A DNA stretch of 64,000 nucleotides from positions 2,638,131-2,702,130 of the forward strand of contig NZ_LR732544.1 in the NCBI RefSeq assembly GCF_902506575.1. Reading direction: 5' to 3'. This stretch comes from Streptomyces mexicanus. Its GTDB lineage: Bacteria > Actinomycetota > Actinomycetes > Streptomycetales > Streptomycetaceae. Under the pieces are notes generated by a model. It did no database searches, was not told the DNA's origin, and saw only the letters and a list, made by a program, of their open reading frames with translations. How positions within the stretch are numbered: position 1 is the stretch's first letter; each line of letters opens with the position of its first letter. This document shows positions 8,797 to 16,501 of the stretch, one piece after another. The position numbers were made by a program, and so were the translations under genes.

Positions 8797-9258
8797 ATGA
8801 ATCATGTAACCGGTCCACAGACGGGGGACGTTCAGCCGGGCTACCGGGCCGAGTTCGCGCTGGGCGGGCACTCCGTGCGGCATCTGCGCCGCATCCTGCG
8901 TCTCTACCTGGAGCGTTCGGGCCTGCTCGACGTCGCCGACGCGGCCGAGCTGGCGTTGTCGGAGCTGCTGACCAACGTCGTCCGGCACGTACCCGGCCGG
9001 CGCTGCGGCATTTACTTCCTGCTCCTGCCCGGCGCGGTGCGGGTGGAGGTCTCCGACAGGTGCGCGCGGCTCCCGGTCCCGGGCGGTGGGGAGCCGCTCG
9101 CGGAAGGCGGGCGGGGCCTGCTGCTCGTGGCGGCGGTCACCGACCGCTGGGGCGTGACACCGCACCCCGGCGGCAGCGGCAAAACCGTCTGGTTCGAGTG
9201 CGTGGCGGGAGGAGCCGTCACGCCCGACGGGCAGGTCGGTGAGCGGGGTCAGGGCTAG
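8797..9258 (+). CDS. RsbW-like ATP-binding protein (HATPase_c_2)
   Basis: Protein of 153 residues with an anti-sigma-factor-type GHKL ATPase domain. The N-box is ELALSELLTNVVRH (about residues 50-63) and the G-box region is GGRGLLLVAAVTDRWGV. Such proteins in Streptomyces either bind sigma factors or act in the conservon-like and HTH/DUF397 networks. It stands divergently next to the HTH-DUF397 pair, the usual triad arrangement, and its stop codon shares a CTAG tetranucleotide with the stop of the convergent reductase gene. Confidence 0.85.
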   Translation: MNHVTGPQTGDVQPGYRAEFALGGHSVRHLRRILRLYLERSGLLDVADAAELALSELLTNVVRHVPGRRCGIYFLLLPGAVRVEVSDRCARLPVPGGGEPLAEGGRGLLLVAAVTDRWGVTPHPGGSGKTVWFECVAGGAVTPDGQVGERGQG

Positions 9259-9878
9259 CTGCCGTACGGCCGGCGCCGCCTGGCCTCCCGCAGGGCCTCG
9301 CCCCACCACGCCAGCTGGTCCAGCATCGCCTTGGCCGCCGCCTCGGCGGGGCCCGGGTCGGTCAGGCGGCCCTCGTCGTCGAAGGACGCGCCCGCGTTGT
9401 GGAAGGAGACCGTGTCGCGGACGGTGACCGCGTGCAGTTCGGCGAAGACCTGGCGCAGGTGTTCCACGGCGCGCAGGCCGCCGGAGATGCCGCCGTAGGA
9501 GACCAGGGCGACGGGCTTGGCCTGCCACTCGCTGTAGTGCCAGTCGATGAGGTTCTTCAGACCGGCGGGGAAGGAGTGGTTGTACTCGGGGGTGAGGACG
9601 ACGAAGGCGTCCGCCGTCGCCAGTTTCGGTGTGATCTCCGCCAGCGCCGCGGTGGCCTCGGGCCCCCGGGTCAGGGTCGTCGGCAGCGCGGTCGTGTCGG
9701 CCACGTCCACCACCTGCGGGATCAGATCGGTGCGGGCGCGGAGCCTGCCGAGGAGCCAGTCGGCGACCACCGGGCCGAAACGGCCGTGGCGGTTGCTGCC
9801 GACGACGAGGGTGACGCGCAGGGGCGCGGGGGACGCGGTGGGTGAGGCGGTCGCCAGGGGTTCGGAGGTGATGTCCAT
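9255..9878 (-). CDS. NADPH-dependent FMN reductase, probable SoxR target
   Basis: Flavodoxin-fold reductase of 207 residues. The phosphate-binding loop VGSNRHGRFGPVVADW is at about residues 27-42, and TPEYNHSFPAGLKNLIDWHYSEWQAKPVALVSYGG is the family signature of NAD(P)H:FMN/quinone reductases. It likely reduces quinones, azo compounds or flavin. The gene is preceded by a palindrome that matches a SoxR box (see 9894-9913), and my memory is that the equivalent S. coelicolor gene, SCO2478, is one of the few SoxR-regulated genes there. That makes induction by redox-cycling pigments or antibiotics likely. Confidence 0.9.
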   Translation of the reverse strand: MDITSEPLATASPTASPAPLRVTLVVGSNRHGRFGPVVADWLLGRLRARTDLIPQVVDVADTTALPTTLTRGPEATAALAEITPKLATADAFVVLTPEYNHSFPAGLKNLIDWHYSEWQAKPVALVSYGGISGGLRAVEHLRQVFAELHAVTVRDTVSFHNAGASFDDEGRLTDPGPAEAAAKAMLDQLAWWGEALREARRRRPYGS

Positions 9879-9893
9879 GCGCCACAGCCTGAT

Positions 9894-9913
9894 ACCTCAA
9901 GCTTTGTTGAGGT
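9894..9913 (-). promoter_or_regulatory. SoxR-box-like operator upstream of the FMN reductase
   Basis: Perfect inverted repeat ACCTCAA-N6-TTGAGGT, 16 bp upstream of the reductase ATG. It corresponds closely to the enterobacterial SoxR box CCTCAAGT...ACTTGAGG. The MerR-family regulator itself is not in this window. Confidence 0.75.
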
Positions 9914-10226
9914 CAAGCCTCCGTCCGCGCACCGTGGCCACCGTGCGCCTCCATGCCCGTTCACCCCTGCGGCCTGCCCCCTCCGGGTGGTTCCCGACAT
10001 GTCGTCACTACATACGCTCTGACCTGGCGAAACGTCCGCGGCGAGGCTCCTGCGCGGCCTGCGTGTGACACCCGTTCACCGTATTTCTGACGCGGCCTCA
10101 GGAAGCGGGCGCGCCTCCCTGCCACTTACCTCGGAAGGGCAGGGACGCGACGGCGTCGGCGCGAGCGGGTGCCGCGGGTCGTGCCCCCGCGCCCAGCTCG
10201 CAGGAGCACCGACCCGAGGAGCAGCG
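9914..10226. other. Intergenic region between reductase and secreted protein gene
   Basis: No supported gene lies here. Apart from the SoxR-like operator at its left end and the AGGAG ribosome site at about 10216 for the next gene, no hairpin or repeat of note was recognised. Confidence 0.5.
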
Positions 10227-10811
10227 ATGCGACGTACCGCCCGTCTGACGGCCGGGGCCGTGACCGGCGCCGCGCTCGCCGTCGCCGCCGCCGGCGGCCT
10301 CGCCGTACCCGCCCACGCGGCGGAGGGTGGTCGCGCGCTCGTTCACCCGCGCACCGCCGAGGCCGGTGCCTCCGCCGCGGGCACGCTCGACGTCTACCCG
10401 TCCTCGGCGGTGCCGGGCGGGCAGGTCAGTGTGAACACCAAGGCGTGCGGTGCGAAGGCGACCGCGGCCGGTGACGCGAGCGCCGTCGGCGCCGGGCAGT
10501 TCCCCCTGGCGCCCAGCGCGCACGAGGGCGAGGCGATCGGGCAGTTCCGGGTGCCGGAGAGCGCCCAGCCCGGGACGTACGAGATCGTCGCGGAGTGCGC
10601 CGAGGGCGGGCGGCAGGTCAAGGGCGACCTGGTGGTCACGCTGACCGCGCAGCACGACCAGGTGCAGCCCCACGGAAGTGTGAAGACGGGGGTCGGTGGC
10701 GCCCTGGGCACCGACCCCGTGAGGACCGCGGCCGGTGTGGCGGCGCTCGCCGTCGCCGCCGCGGGCGGTACCTGGCTCCTGCATCGCCGGGCGAGAGGCG
10801 ACGGGATCTGA
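10227..10811 (+). CDS. Secreted protein with C-terminal membrane anchor, sortase-neighbour type
   Basis: Protein of 194 residues. Residues 1-33 form a signal peptide (RRTARLTAGAVTGAALAVAAAGGLAVPAHAAEG). The middle resembles an immunoglobulin-like fold (GTLDVYPSSAVPGGQVSVNTKACG, GTYEIVAECAEGG with one cysteine pair). The end has a hydrophobic stretch followed by arginines (TAAGVAALAVAAAGGTWLLHRRARGDGI), a retention signal without an obvious LPxTG motif. The start ATG at 10227 has AGGAG eleven bases upstream. In Streptomyces this protein type is commonly followed by a class F sortase gene, which is what the next, broken gene appears to be. Function unknown. Confidence 0.75.
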   Translation: MRRTARLTAGAVTGAALAVAAAGGLAVPAHAAEGGRALVHPRTAEAGASAAGTLDVYPSSAVPGGQVSVNTKACGAKATAAGDASAVGAGQFPLAPSAHEGEAIGQFRVPESAQPGTYEIVAECAEGGRQVKGDLVVTLTAQHDQVQPHGSVKTGVGGALGTDPVRTAAGVAALAVAAAGGTWLLHRRARGDGI

Positions 10812-10934
10812 CGGGCGCCCTCCGCTGCCCGTCACCGGTACCGCGGATCCCTTCCCCCTCCGGGCGCGACGCCCCTCGCCGCCCGGAGGGGGGACGGGAC
10901 GGCAAGGAGTCACGTAGGGGGGACCTGCCGAGAA

Positions 10935-10986
10935 GTCGTGCAGAGGGGACGTGCTGAGGGGTCCCGCAGGGGGTCGTGCAGAGGGG
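10935..10986 (+). repeat. 14-bp direct repeat upstream of the truncated gene
   Basis: GTCGTGCAGAGGGG occurs at 10935-10948 and at 10973-10986, 38 bp apart. The second copy includes the ribosome-binding stretch of the gene starting at 10992. Confidence 0.8.
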
Positions 10987-10991
10987 TTGGT

Positions 10992-11100
10992 ATGCGCAAG
11001 GTCAACAACTTCGCGATAGCGGCCGTCAGCACGGTCGCCCTCGGCTCCGGTGCCTGGCTGCTGCACGGCGCCGGCATCACCCACGCCCCGCCCCAGCCCA
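10992..11100 (+). pseudogene. 5' end of a membrane protein gene, probably class F sortase, cut off by an assembly artefact
   Basis: ATG at 10992 follows GAGGGG and encodes MRKVNNFAIAAVSTVALG, then a membrane segment and GITHAPPQP. This looks like the N terminus of a class F sortase or similar anchored protein. At about 11100 the sequence turns abruptly into non-Streptomyces-like DNA, so only about 36 codons are real. The loss is explained by the adapter-bearing chimera that follows, not by mutation. The sortase assignment rests on context and memory. Confidence 0.5.
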
Positions 11101-11337
11101 GAAGGAGGTTGCAGAGCCATAATGTCAATAGGGGTGGGAGAAGTAGTCAGTTGGCGAGAAAGCTCAGGGTAAGGAGGAGGCGGAGGAGTAGAAATGTGTT
11201 TGAGATGGGAGCAACGGGAACCATAACGAGGATCATCTTGATTAAGCTAATTAGTTTTTTTTTTTGGACGATCCGGCATCCACGGAGATCTACACGTAAG
11301 GAGTCGTCGGCAGCGTCAGATGTGTATAAGGGCCGGG
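11101..11337. other. Assembly artefact: low-GC junk joined to an Illumina Nextera P5 adapter
   Basis: From about 11101 the sequence loses Streptomyces composition and includes a T11 run at 11255-11265. At 11267-11295 it matches the 29-nt Illumina P5 oligonucleotide at 23 positions, ending in an exact GAGATCTACAC. Then comes GTAAGGAG (11296-11303), the Nextera i5 index S505/N505, and 11304-11330 is an exact copy of the first 27 nt of the Nextera read-1 transposon adapter (begins TCGTCGGCAGCG, ends GTGTATAAG). Normal Streptomyces sequence resumes at about 11331-11338. The segment should not be interpreted biologically and the flanking genome may be misjoined or missing sequence. Confidence 0.97.
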
Positions 11338-11343
11338 CCGTGT

Positions 11344-12564
11344 ATGACCTCGAACGCGCGTGTGGTGGTGATCGGCGCCGGCCTGGCGGGGGTGACCCTC
11401 GCCCGGCGGCTCGGTGAGCTGGGCACGCCCGCGCTGGTCGTCGGCGAGGAGGAGCACCGGCCGTACAACCGGGTGCTGCTCGCCGAGGTGCTGGCCGGCC
11501 GGTACGGGCCGGACGTGATCGCGCTGCCGGAGCCCGCCGGGCTGGTCCGGGGCCGGGTGACCGGCATCGACCGGGCCAGGCGCACCGTGCACTGCGCGGA
11601 CGGCAGGTCGATCGGCTACGGCACGCTCGTGCTGGCCACCGGCTCCAATCCGGTGCTGCCCCCGCTGCGGGGCCTGTTCACCACCGGCGGTGAGCTGCCG
11701 GAGGGCGTCCACGCCTTCCGCACCCGGGACGACTGCCGGAGGCTGTCCGCGGCCGTACGGCCTGGCGTGCAGGCGGTCGTCGTCGGCGGCGGGCTGCTCG
11801 GCGTGTCCGCCGCCCGTGCCCTGGCCGTGCGCGGCGCCCGGGTGGTCCTCGCCCAGCAGGCCGAACGGCTCATGGAGCGCCAGCTCGACCCGGGCGCGTC
11901 CGCCCTGGTCGAGCGGCATCTGACCGGGCTGGGCGTCGAGGTGCACACCGAGTGCCGGGTGCGGGACGTGCGCTGCGTGGGCGGCGCGGTCAGGTCGGTG
12001 GAGCTGGCGGACGGGTACGCGCTCGACGCCGAGCTGGTCGTGCCGGCCTGCGGGGTGCGCCCGCGTACCCGGCTCGCCGAGGACGCGGGGCTCGCCGTCG
12101 ACCGGGGCGTCCTCGTGGACGACGAGCTGCGCACCTCCGACCCGCACATCCACGCCGTGGGCGACTGCGCCCAGCACGGCGGCACGGTGTACGGCCTGGC
12201 CGCCCCCGCCCTGGAACAGGCCGGCGTCCTCGCCGAACTGCTCGCCGGCAAGGACACCGCCCGCTACACCGGCACCCGTTCCCTGACCCGCCTGACCCTC
12301 ACCGGTCCGGCGCCCGCCGGCCTGGACCTCGCCGCGTTCGGCGAGACCGTCCCGCTGCCCGGTGACGACGTCGTCCAGCTCGCCGACGCCACCCGCGGCA
12401 CCTACCGCAAGGTCGTCGTACGCGACGACCGCCTGGTCGGCGGGGTCCTCGTCGGCGAACTCGGCACCGTCGGCGCGCTCGCCCGCGCCTGGGAGGGAGC
12501 AGAGCCGCTCCCGACGGACGGCGGCCCCCTGCTCCACCTGCTCACCAACGACGGAGGCTCCTGA
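11344..12564 (+). CDS. FAD/NAD(P)-dependent oxidoreductase of the nitrite reductase operon
   Basis: Pyridine nucleotide-disulfide oxidoreductase-type flavoprotein of 406 residues, NirB N-domain-like. The FAD-binding GxGxxG is VVVIGAGLAG (about residues 6-15), the NAD-binding site is VVVGGGLLG, and the second FAD motif ends with HIHAVGDCAQ. It overlaps nirB by one base (TGATG), so it is co-translated, and it may shuttle electrons to NirB or to NasA, which has no reductase domain of its own. The start ATG at 11344 lies only about 7-13 bases after the end of the adapter artefact, so its native promoter and ribosome site have been lost from this assembly and the true start could be further upstream. 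Confidence 0.88.
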   Translation: MTSNARVVVIGAGLAGVTLARRLGELGTPALVVGEEEHRPYNRVLLAEVLAGRYGPDVIALPEPAGLVRGRVTGIDRARRTVHCADGRSIGYGTLVLATGSNPVLPPLRGLFTTGGELPEGVHAFRTRDDCRRLSAAVRPGVQAVVVGGGLLGVSAARALAVRGARVVLAQQAERLMERQLDPGASALVERHLTGLGVEVHTECRVRDVRCVGGAVRSVELADGYALDAELVVPACGVRPRTRLAEDAGLAVDRGVLVDDELRTSDPHIHAVGDCAQHGGTVYGLAAPALEQAGVLAELLAGKDTARYTGTRSLTRLTLTGPAPAGLDLAAFGETVPLPGDDVVQLADATRGTYRKVVVRDDRLVGGVLVGELGTVGALARAWEGAEPLPTDGGPLLHLLTNDGGS

Positions 12565-15221
12565 TGTCCACGGACACCCGCCCGGAGACCCACACGGACA
12601 CCCGTCCGGACACCCCCACGGACACCCCCACGATCGTGCTCGTCGGCCACGGCATGGTCGGCCAGCGCTTCCTCGAAGCGCTCGCCGGGCGCGGCCTGAC
12701 CGCGACGCACCGCGTGGTGGTGCTGTGCGAGGAGCCGCGCCCCGCCTACGACCGCGTGCAGCTCACCTCCTACTTCTCCGGCCGGACCCCGGACGAACTG
12801 TCGCTGACGGACCCGCGGTTCATCGCGGACCACGGGATCGAGCTGCACCTCGGTGATCCGGCCGAGGCGATCGACCGGGAGCGGCGCACGGTCACCGCCC
12901 GCTCCGGGCGGGTCTTCGGCTACGACGTCCTGGTGCTGGCCACCGGCTCCTCCCCCTTCGTGCCGCCGGTGCCCAACAAGGACGCCACCGGCTGCTTCGT
13001 CTACCGCACCATCGAGGACCTGCTCGCCATCGAGGAGTACGCGCGGACGAAGGCCACCACGGGCGCCGTGGTGGGCGGCGGGCTGCTCGGCCTGGAGGCC
13101 GCCGGCGCGCTCAAGGGCCTCGGCCTCGACACGCACATCGTGGAGTTCGCGCCGCGGCTGATGCCGGTCCAGGTGGACGAGGGCGGTGGCGCGGCGCTGC
13201 TGCGCACCATCGAGGGCATGGGGCTGACCGTGCACACCGGCACGGGCACGCAGGAGATCGTCACCGGCGACGACGGCGCGGTGCGGGGCATGAAACTCTC
13301 CGACGGCTCCGAGATCGCCACCGACCTGGTGATCTTCTCCGCCGGTGTGCGCCCCCGCGACCAGCTGGCCCGCGCCGCGGGCCTGGCGGTCGGCGAGCGC
13401 GGCGGGATCACGGTGGACGCGCAGTGCCGTACGGTCACCGACCCGCACGTGTTCGCGATCGGCGAGTGCGCGCAGGCCGTGGACGGGCGGGTGTACGGGC
13501 TGGTGGCGCCCGGCTACGAACAGGCGGAGACGGCCGCGGCCACCATCGCCGCGGACGAGGCGTCCTTCACCGGCGCCGACCTGTCCACCAAGCTGAAGCT
13601 GCTCGGTGTGGACGTGGCCTCCTTCGGCGACGCGCACGGCACCACCGAGGACTGCCTGGACGTGGTGTACGCCGACTCGCGGTCCGGCCTGTACAAGAAA
13701 CTGGTCGTCGGCCGGGACGGCACGCTGCTGGGCGGGATCCTGGTCGGGGACGCGGAGGCGTACGGCACGCTGCGCGCGCTGACCGGCTCGGTGCCGCCCG
13801 TCGCCCCCGAGGCGCTGGTCCTGCCCGCCGGCGCGGGCGCCCCGGCGCAGCTCGGTCCGGCCGCGCTGCCCGACGAGGCGGTGATCTGCTCCTGCCACAA
13901 CGTCACCAAGGGCACGATCCGCGGCGCGGTCACCGAGCACCGCTGCACCACCGTGCCGGAGGTGAAGCAGTGCACCCGGGCCGGCACCGGCTGCGGCTCC
14001 TGCGTGAAGGTGCTCACCCAGCTCGTCGAGGGCGAGCTGGAGGCGAACGGCGTCGAGGTGGACAAGGGCCTGTGCGGCTGCTTCGCGCAGACCCGCGAGG
14101 AGCTGTACGAGATCGTCCTCGCCCTGCGCATCGCCTCCTACCAGGACCTGCTGGACCGCTACGGCCGCGAGGAGGCCCGGGGCGGCGACGGCTGCGAGGT
14201 CTGCAAACCGGCCGTGGCCTCGATCATCGCCTCGCTCGCCCCGGCGATCGGCGCGAGCGGGTACGTCCTGGACGGCGAGCAGGCCGCGCTGCAGGACACC
14301 AACGACCACTTCCTGGCCAACCTGCAGAAGAACGGCTCGTACTCCGTCGTGCCGCGCATCCCGGGCGGTGAGATCGCGCCCGAGAAACTGATCGTGATCG
14401 GTGAGATCGCCCGGGACTTCGGGCTCTACACGAAGATCACCGGCGGTCAGCGCATCGACATGTTCGGCGCCCGGGTCGAGCAGCTGCCGCTGATCTGGGC
14501 GCGGCTGGTGGACGCCGGCTTCGAGTCGGGGCACGCCTACGGCAAGTCGCTGCGCACGGTGAAGTCCTGCGTGGGCTCGACCTGGTGCCGCTACGGCGTG
14601 CAGGACTCGGTGCGCATGGCGATCGACCTGGAGCTGCGCTACCGGGGGCTGCGCTCCCCGCACAAGCTGAAGGCGGCCGTCTCCGGGTGCGCCCGGGAGT
14701 GCGCGGAGGCCCAGTCGAAGGACTTCGGCGTGATCGCCACCGCGAACGGCTGGAACCTGTACGTCGGCGGCAACGGCGGCGCCACCCCGCGCCACGCCGA
14801 CCTGCTGGCGCAGGACCTGTCGGACGCCGAACTGGTCCGTTTGATCGACCGGTTCCTGATGTTCTACATCCGCACCGCCGACCGGCTGGAGCGCACCAGC
14901 GTGTGGCTGGAGCGGATCCCCGGCGGCCTGGACCACGTGCGCGACGTGGTGGTCCACGACTCCCTCGGCATCTGCGACGAGCTGGAGTCCCTGATGGCGG
15001 CGCACGTCGCGCACTACCGCGACGAGTGGGCGCAGACCGTGAACGACCCGGAGAAGCTGGCCCGGTTCGTGTCCTTCGTCAACGCCCCCGACACGCCCGA
15101 CCCGGTGGTCGCCTTCGTCCCGGAGCGCGACCAGATCAAGCCCGACCTGCCGCTGCTGGACATCGGCAGGCGGCGCACCGAGGAAGACGTCCTGGACCTG
15201 GAAGGAAGCGCCCAGCGATGA
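12564..15221 (+). CDS. nirB: Nitrite reductase [NAD(P)H], large subunit
   Basis: Cytoplasmic siroheme enzyme of 885 residues that reduces nitrite to ammonium. Domain order: FAD/NAD-binding oxidoreductase (about 15-420, VLVGHGMVGQRF), BFD-like [2Fe-2S] domain (CSCHN near residue 441 to GTGCGSC), then nitrite/sulfite reductase domain with siroheme/[4Fe-4S] ligands C669, C675, C709 and C713 in SCVGSTWCRYG and SGCARECAEAQ. An additional cysteine cluster GLCGCFAQTREE and GCEVCKP lies between. An N-terminal threonine/proline-rich extension (TDTRPETHTDTRP) is unusual and probably unstructured. It overlaps both neighbours by 1 and 4 bases, making a three-gene operon with the flavoprotein and nirD. 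Confidence 0.97.
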   Translation: MSTDTRPETHTDTRPDTPTDTPTIVLVGHGMVGQRFLEALAGRGLTATHRVVVLCEEPRPAYDRVQLTSYFSGRTPDELSLTDPRFIADHGIELHLGDPAEAIDRERRTVTARSGRVFGYDVLVLATGSSPFVPPVPNKDATGCFVYRTIEDLLAIEEYARTKATTGAVVGGGLLGLEAAGALKGLGLDTHIVEFAPRLMPVQVDEGGGAALLRTIEGMGLTVHTGTGTQEIVTGDDGAVRGMKLSDGSEIATDLVIFSAGVRPRDQLARAAGLAVGERGGITVDAQCRTVTDPHVFAIGECAQAVDGRVYGLVAPGYEQAETAAATIAADEASFTGADLSTKLKLLGVDVASFGDAHGTTEDCLDVVYADSRSGLYKKLVVGRDGTLLGGILVGDAEAYGTLRALTGSVPPVAPEALVLPAGAGAPAQLGPAALPDEAVICSCHNVTKGTIRGAVTEHRCTTVPEVKQCTRAGTGCGSCVKVLTQLVEGELEANGVEVDKGLCGCFAQTREELYEIVLALRIASYQDLLDRYGREEARGGDGCEVCKPAVASIIASLAPAIGASGYVLDGEQAALQDTNDHFLANLQKNGSYSVVPRIPGGEIAPEKLIVIGEIARDFGLYTKITGGQRIDMFGARVEQLPLIWARLVDAGFESGHAYGKSLRTVKSCVGSTWCRYGVQDSVRMAIDLELRYRGLRSPHKLKAAVSGCARECAEAQSKDFGVIATANGWNLYVGGNGGATPRHADLLAQDLSDAELVRLIDRFLMFYIRTADRLERTSVWLERIPGGLDHVRDVVVHDSLGICDELESLMAAHVAHYRDEWAQTVNDPEKLARFVSFVNAPDTPDPVVAFVPERDQIKPDLPLLDIGRRRTEEDVLDLEGSAQR

Positions 15222-15568
15222 CCCTGGCACTCGAGACCACCGACCTGAAGGTGCAGCTGCGGATCGGCGACGGCTGGTTCACCGTGTGCGACCTGAGCGC
15301 CCTGCTGCCCGGCCGCGGCGTCGCCGCGCTGCTGCCGGACCGCCGGCAGGCGGCCCTCTTCCGCGACCGCGCGGGCCGGCTGTACGCCATCGACAACCGT
15401 GACCCGTTCACCGGCGCCGCGGTCCTCTCCCGCGGCCTGACCGGCACCCACCGGGGCCGCCCGTTCGTCGCCTCGCCGCTGCTCAAGCAGCGCTTCGACC
15501 TGGAGTCGGGACGGTGCCTGGACGACGAGAACGTCCGGGTGACGGCGTACCCGGTCCGGGCGACGTGA
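15218..15568 (+). CDS. nirD: Nitrite reductase small subunit
   Basis: Rieske-fold subunit of 116 residues (WFTVCDLSALLPGRGVAALL, LYAIDNRDPFTGAAVLSRGL, GRPFVASPLLKQRFDLESGRCLDDE). As in other NirD proteins, the cysteine/histidine ligands of a Rieske cluster are absent. The start is the ATG at 15218, which overlaps the nirB stop in ATGA; the longer open frame in the same region is out of context. Confidence 0.95.
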   Translation: MTLALETTDLKVQLRIGDGWFTVCDLSALLPGRGVAALLPDRRQAALFRDRAGRLYAIDNRDPFTGAAVLSRGLTGTHRGRPFVASPLLKQRFDLESGRCLDDENVRVTAYPVRAT

Positions 15569-15660
15569 ACGGGCGGCGCGAGCGGCCCGGGGGCCCCACC
15601 GACGACGCCGCCTCGGTGGTCGGCGCCGACCTGGTGGTGGACGGCGGCGCCGCCGCCTGA
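15565..15660 (+). pseudogene. C-terminal remnant of a short-chain dehydrogenase
   Basis: A 31-codon open stretch ends with DDAASVVGADLVVDGGAAA and a TGA at 15658-15660. The sequence VxGADLVVDGG is the highly conserved C-terminal strand of SDR-family oxidoreductases (usually preceded by S-Y-x-T-G). No SDR catalytic motif or Rossmann domain remains upstream, where nirD occupies the DNA. It looks like the residue of a deleted SDR gene, or a join left by rearrangement. Confidence 0.6.
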
Positions 15661-15667
15661 GGGACGC

Positions 15668-16501
15668 TCAGTCGATCCCGGAGCGCTCCACGCCCGCCAC
15701 GATCCACCGCTGGAAGCACAGGAACACCAGCAGCAGCGGCAGGATCGACACGGCCGCCGCGACGAACAGCTCGTGCAGGCGGACGACCTGGGCGGTGGTG
15801 AAGGAGGACAGGGCGACCTGGACCGTCCAGGCGCTCTGGTCCTGGCCGATGACCAGCGGCCACAGGAAGGCGTTCCAGGCGCCGATGAACACGATGGTGC
15901 CGACGGCCGCGAACACCGGGCGGGCGTTGGGCACGACGACCAGCCAGTACGTCCGCCAGGGGCCGAGTCCGTCCACCTGGGCCGCGTCCTCCAGCTCCCG
16001 GGGGAAGCCGAGGAAGTACTGGCGGAAGACGAAGCAGGCGAACGCCGAGAACAGCGTCGGGACGATCAGGCCCCGCAGGGTGGAGATCCAGCCCAGCGTG
16101 GAGACCAGCACGAAGCTGGGGACGAAGGTGACGGCGGCCGGGACCATCAGGGTGCCCAGGACCGCGTAGAACACCTTGTTGGCGTGCCGGTAGGGGATGC
16201 GGGCCAGGCCGTAGCCGGCCAGCGAGGCGAGGAGCACCGTGCCGAGGGTGGTGGCGACGGCGATCAGCGCCGAGTTGAGCAGGGAACGGGCGAACGGCAC
16301 GGAGGTGTCGTCGAACAGCTCGCGCACGTTGCCCCAGCGCAGTTCGGCGGGGAAGAAGGTCCACTCGGGGGAGGTGATGTCCCGCTCGGAGGACAGGCCG
16401 TTGCGCAGCAGCAGGTAGAAGGGGATCAGGAAGAGCACGGCGAGCGCGATCAGCAGGGCGAGCCGCAGCGCCCGCCCCACCCGCACCAGGGCGTCATCCA
16501 T
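15668..16501 (-). CDS. Carbohydrate ABC transporter permease, MalG type
   Basis: Integral membrane permease of 277 residues with about six membrane spans, first at residues 10-32. The cytoplasmic EAA-type loop that docks on the ATPase reads FPRELEDAAQVDGLGPWRTYWLVVVP. It overlaps the upstream permease gene by 8 bases (ATGGATGA), so the two are translated together. No ATPase gene is present in the cluster, as is common in Streptomyces, where MsiK serves many sugar importers. Confidence 0.92.
   Translation of the reverse strand: MDDALVRVGRALRLALLIALAVLFLIPFYLLLRNGLSSERDITSPEWTFFPAELRWGNVRELFDDTSVPFARSLLNSALIAVATTLGTVLLASLAGYGLARIPYRHANKVFYAVLGTLMVPAAVTFVPSFVLVSTLGWISTLRGLIVPTLFSAFACFVFRQYFLGFPRELEDAAQVDGLGPWRTYWLVVVPNARPVFAAVGTIVFIGAWNAFLWPLVIGQDQSAWTVQVALSSFTTAQVVRLHELFVAAAVSILPLLLVFLCFQRWIVAGVERSGID

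Noticed and set aside
11101..11337. A low-GC island, small RNA or horizontally acquired fragment
   Set aside because: It ends in an exact sequencing adapter and index, so its unusual composition is an artefact of library preparation and assembly.
10938..11417. A 159-residue open frame from the truncated gene through the adapter into the flavoprotein gene
   Set aside because: The frame is stitched together from three unrelated sources; only the first 36 or so codons of the gene starting at 10992 are believable.
12402..15230. A 942-codon frame opposite nirB
   Set aside because: It is the shadow of nirB, with no protein family resemblance.
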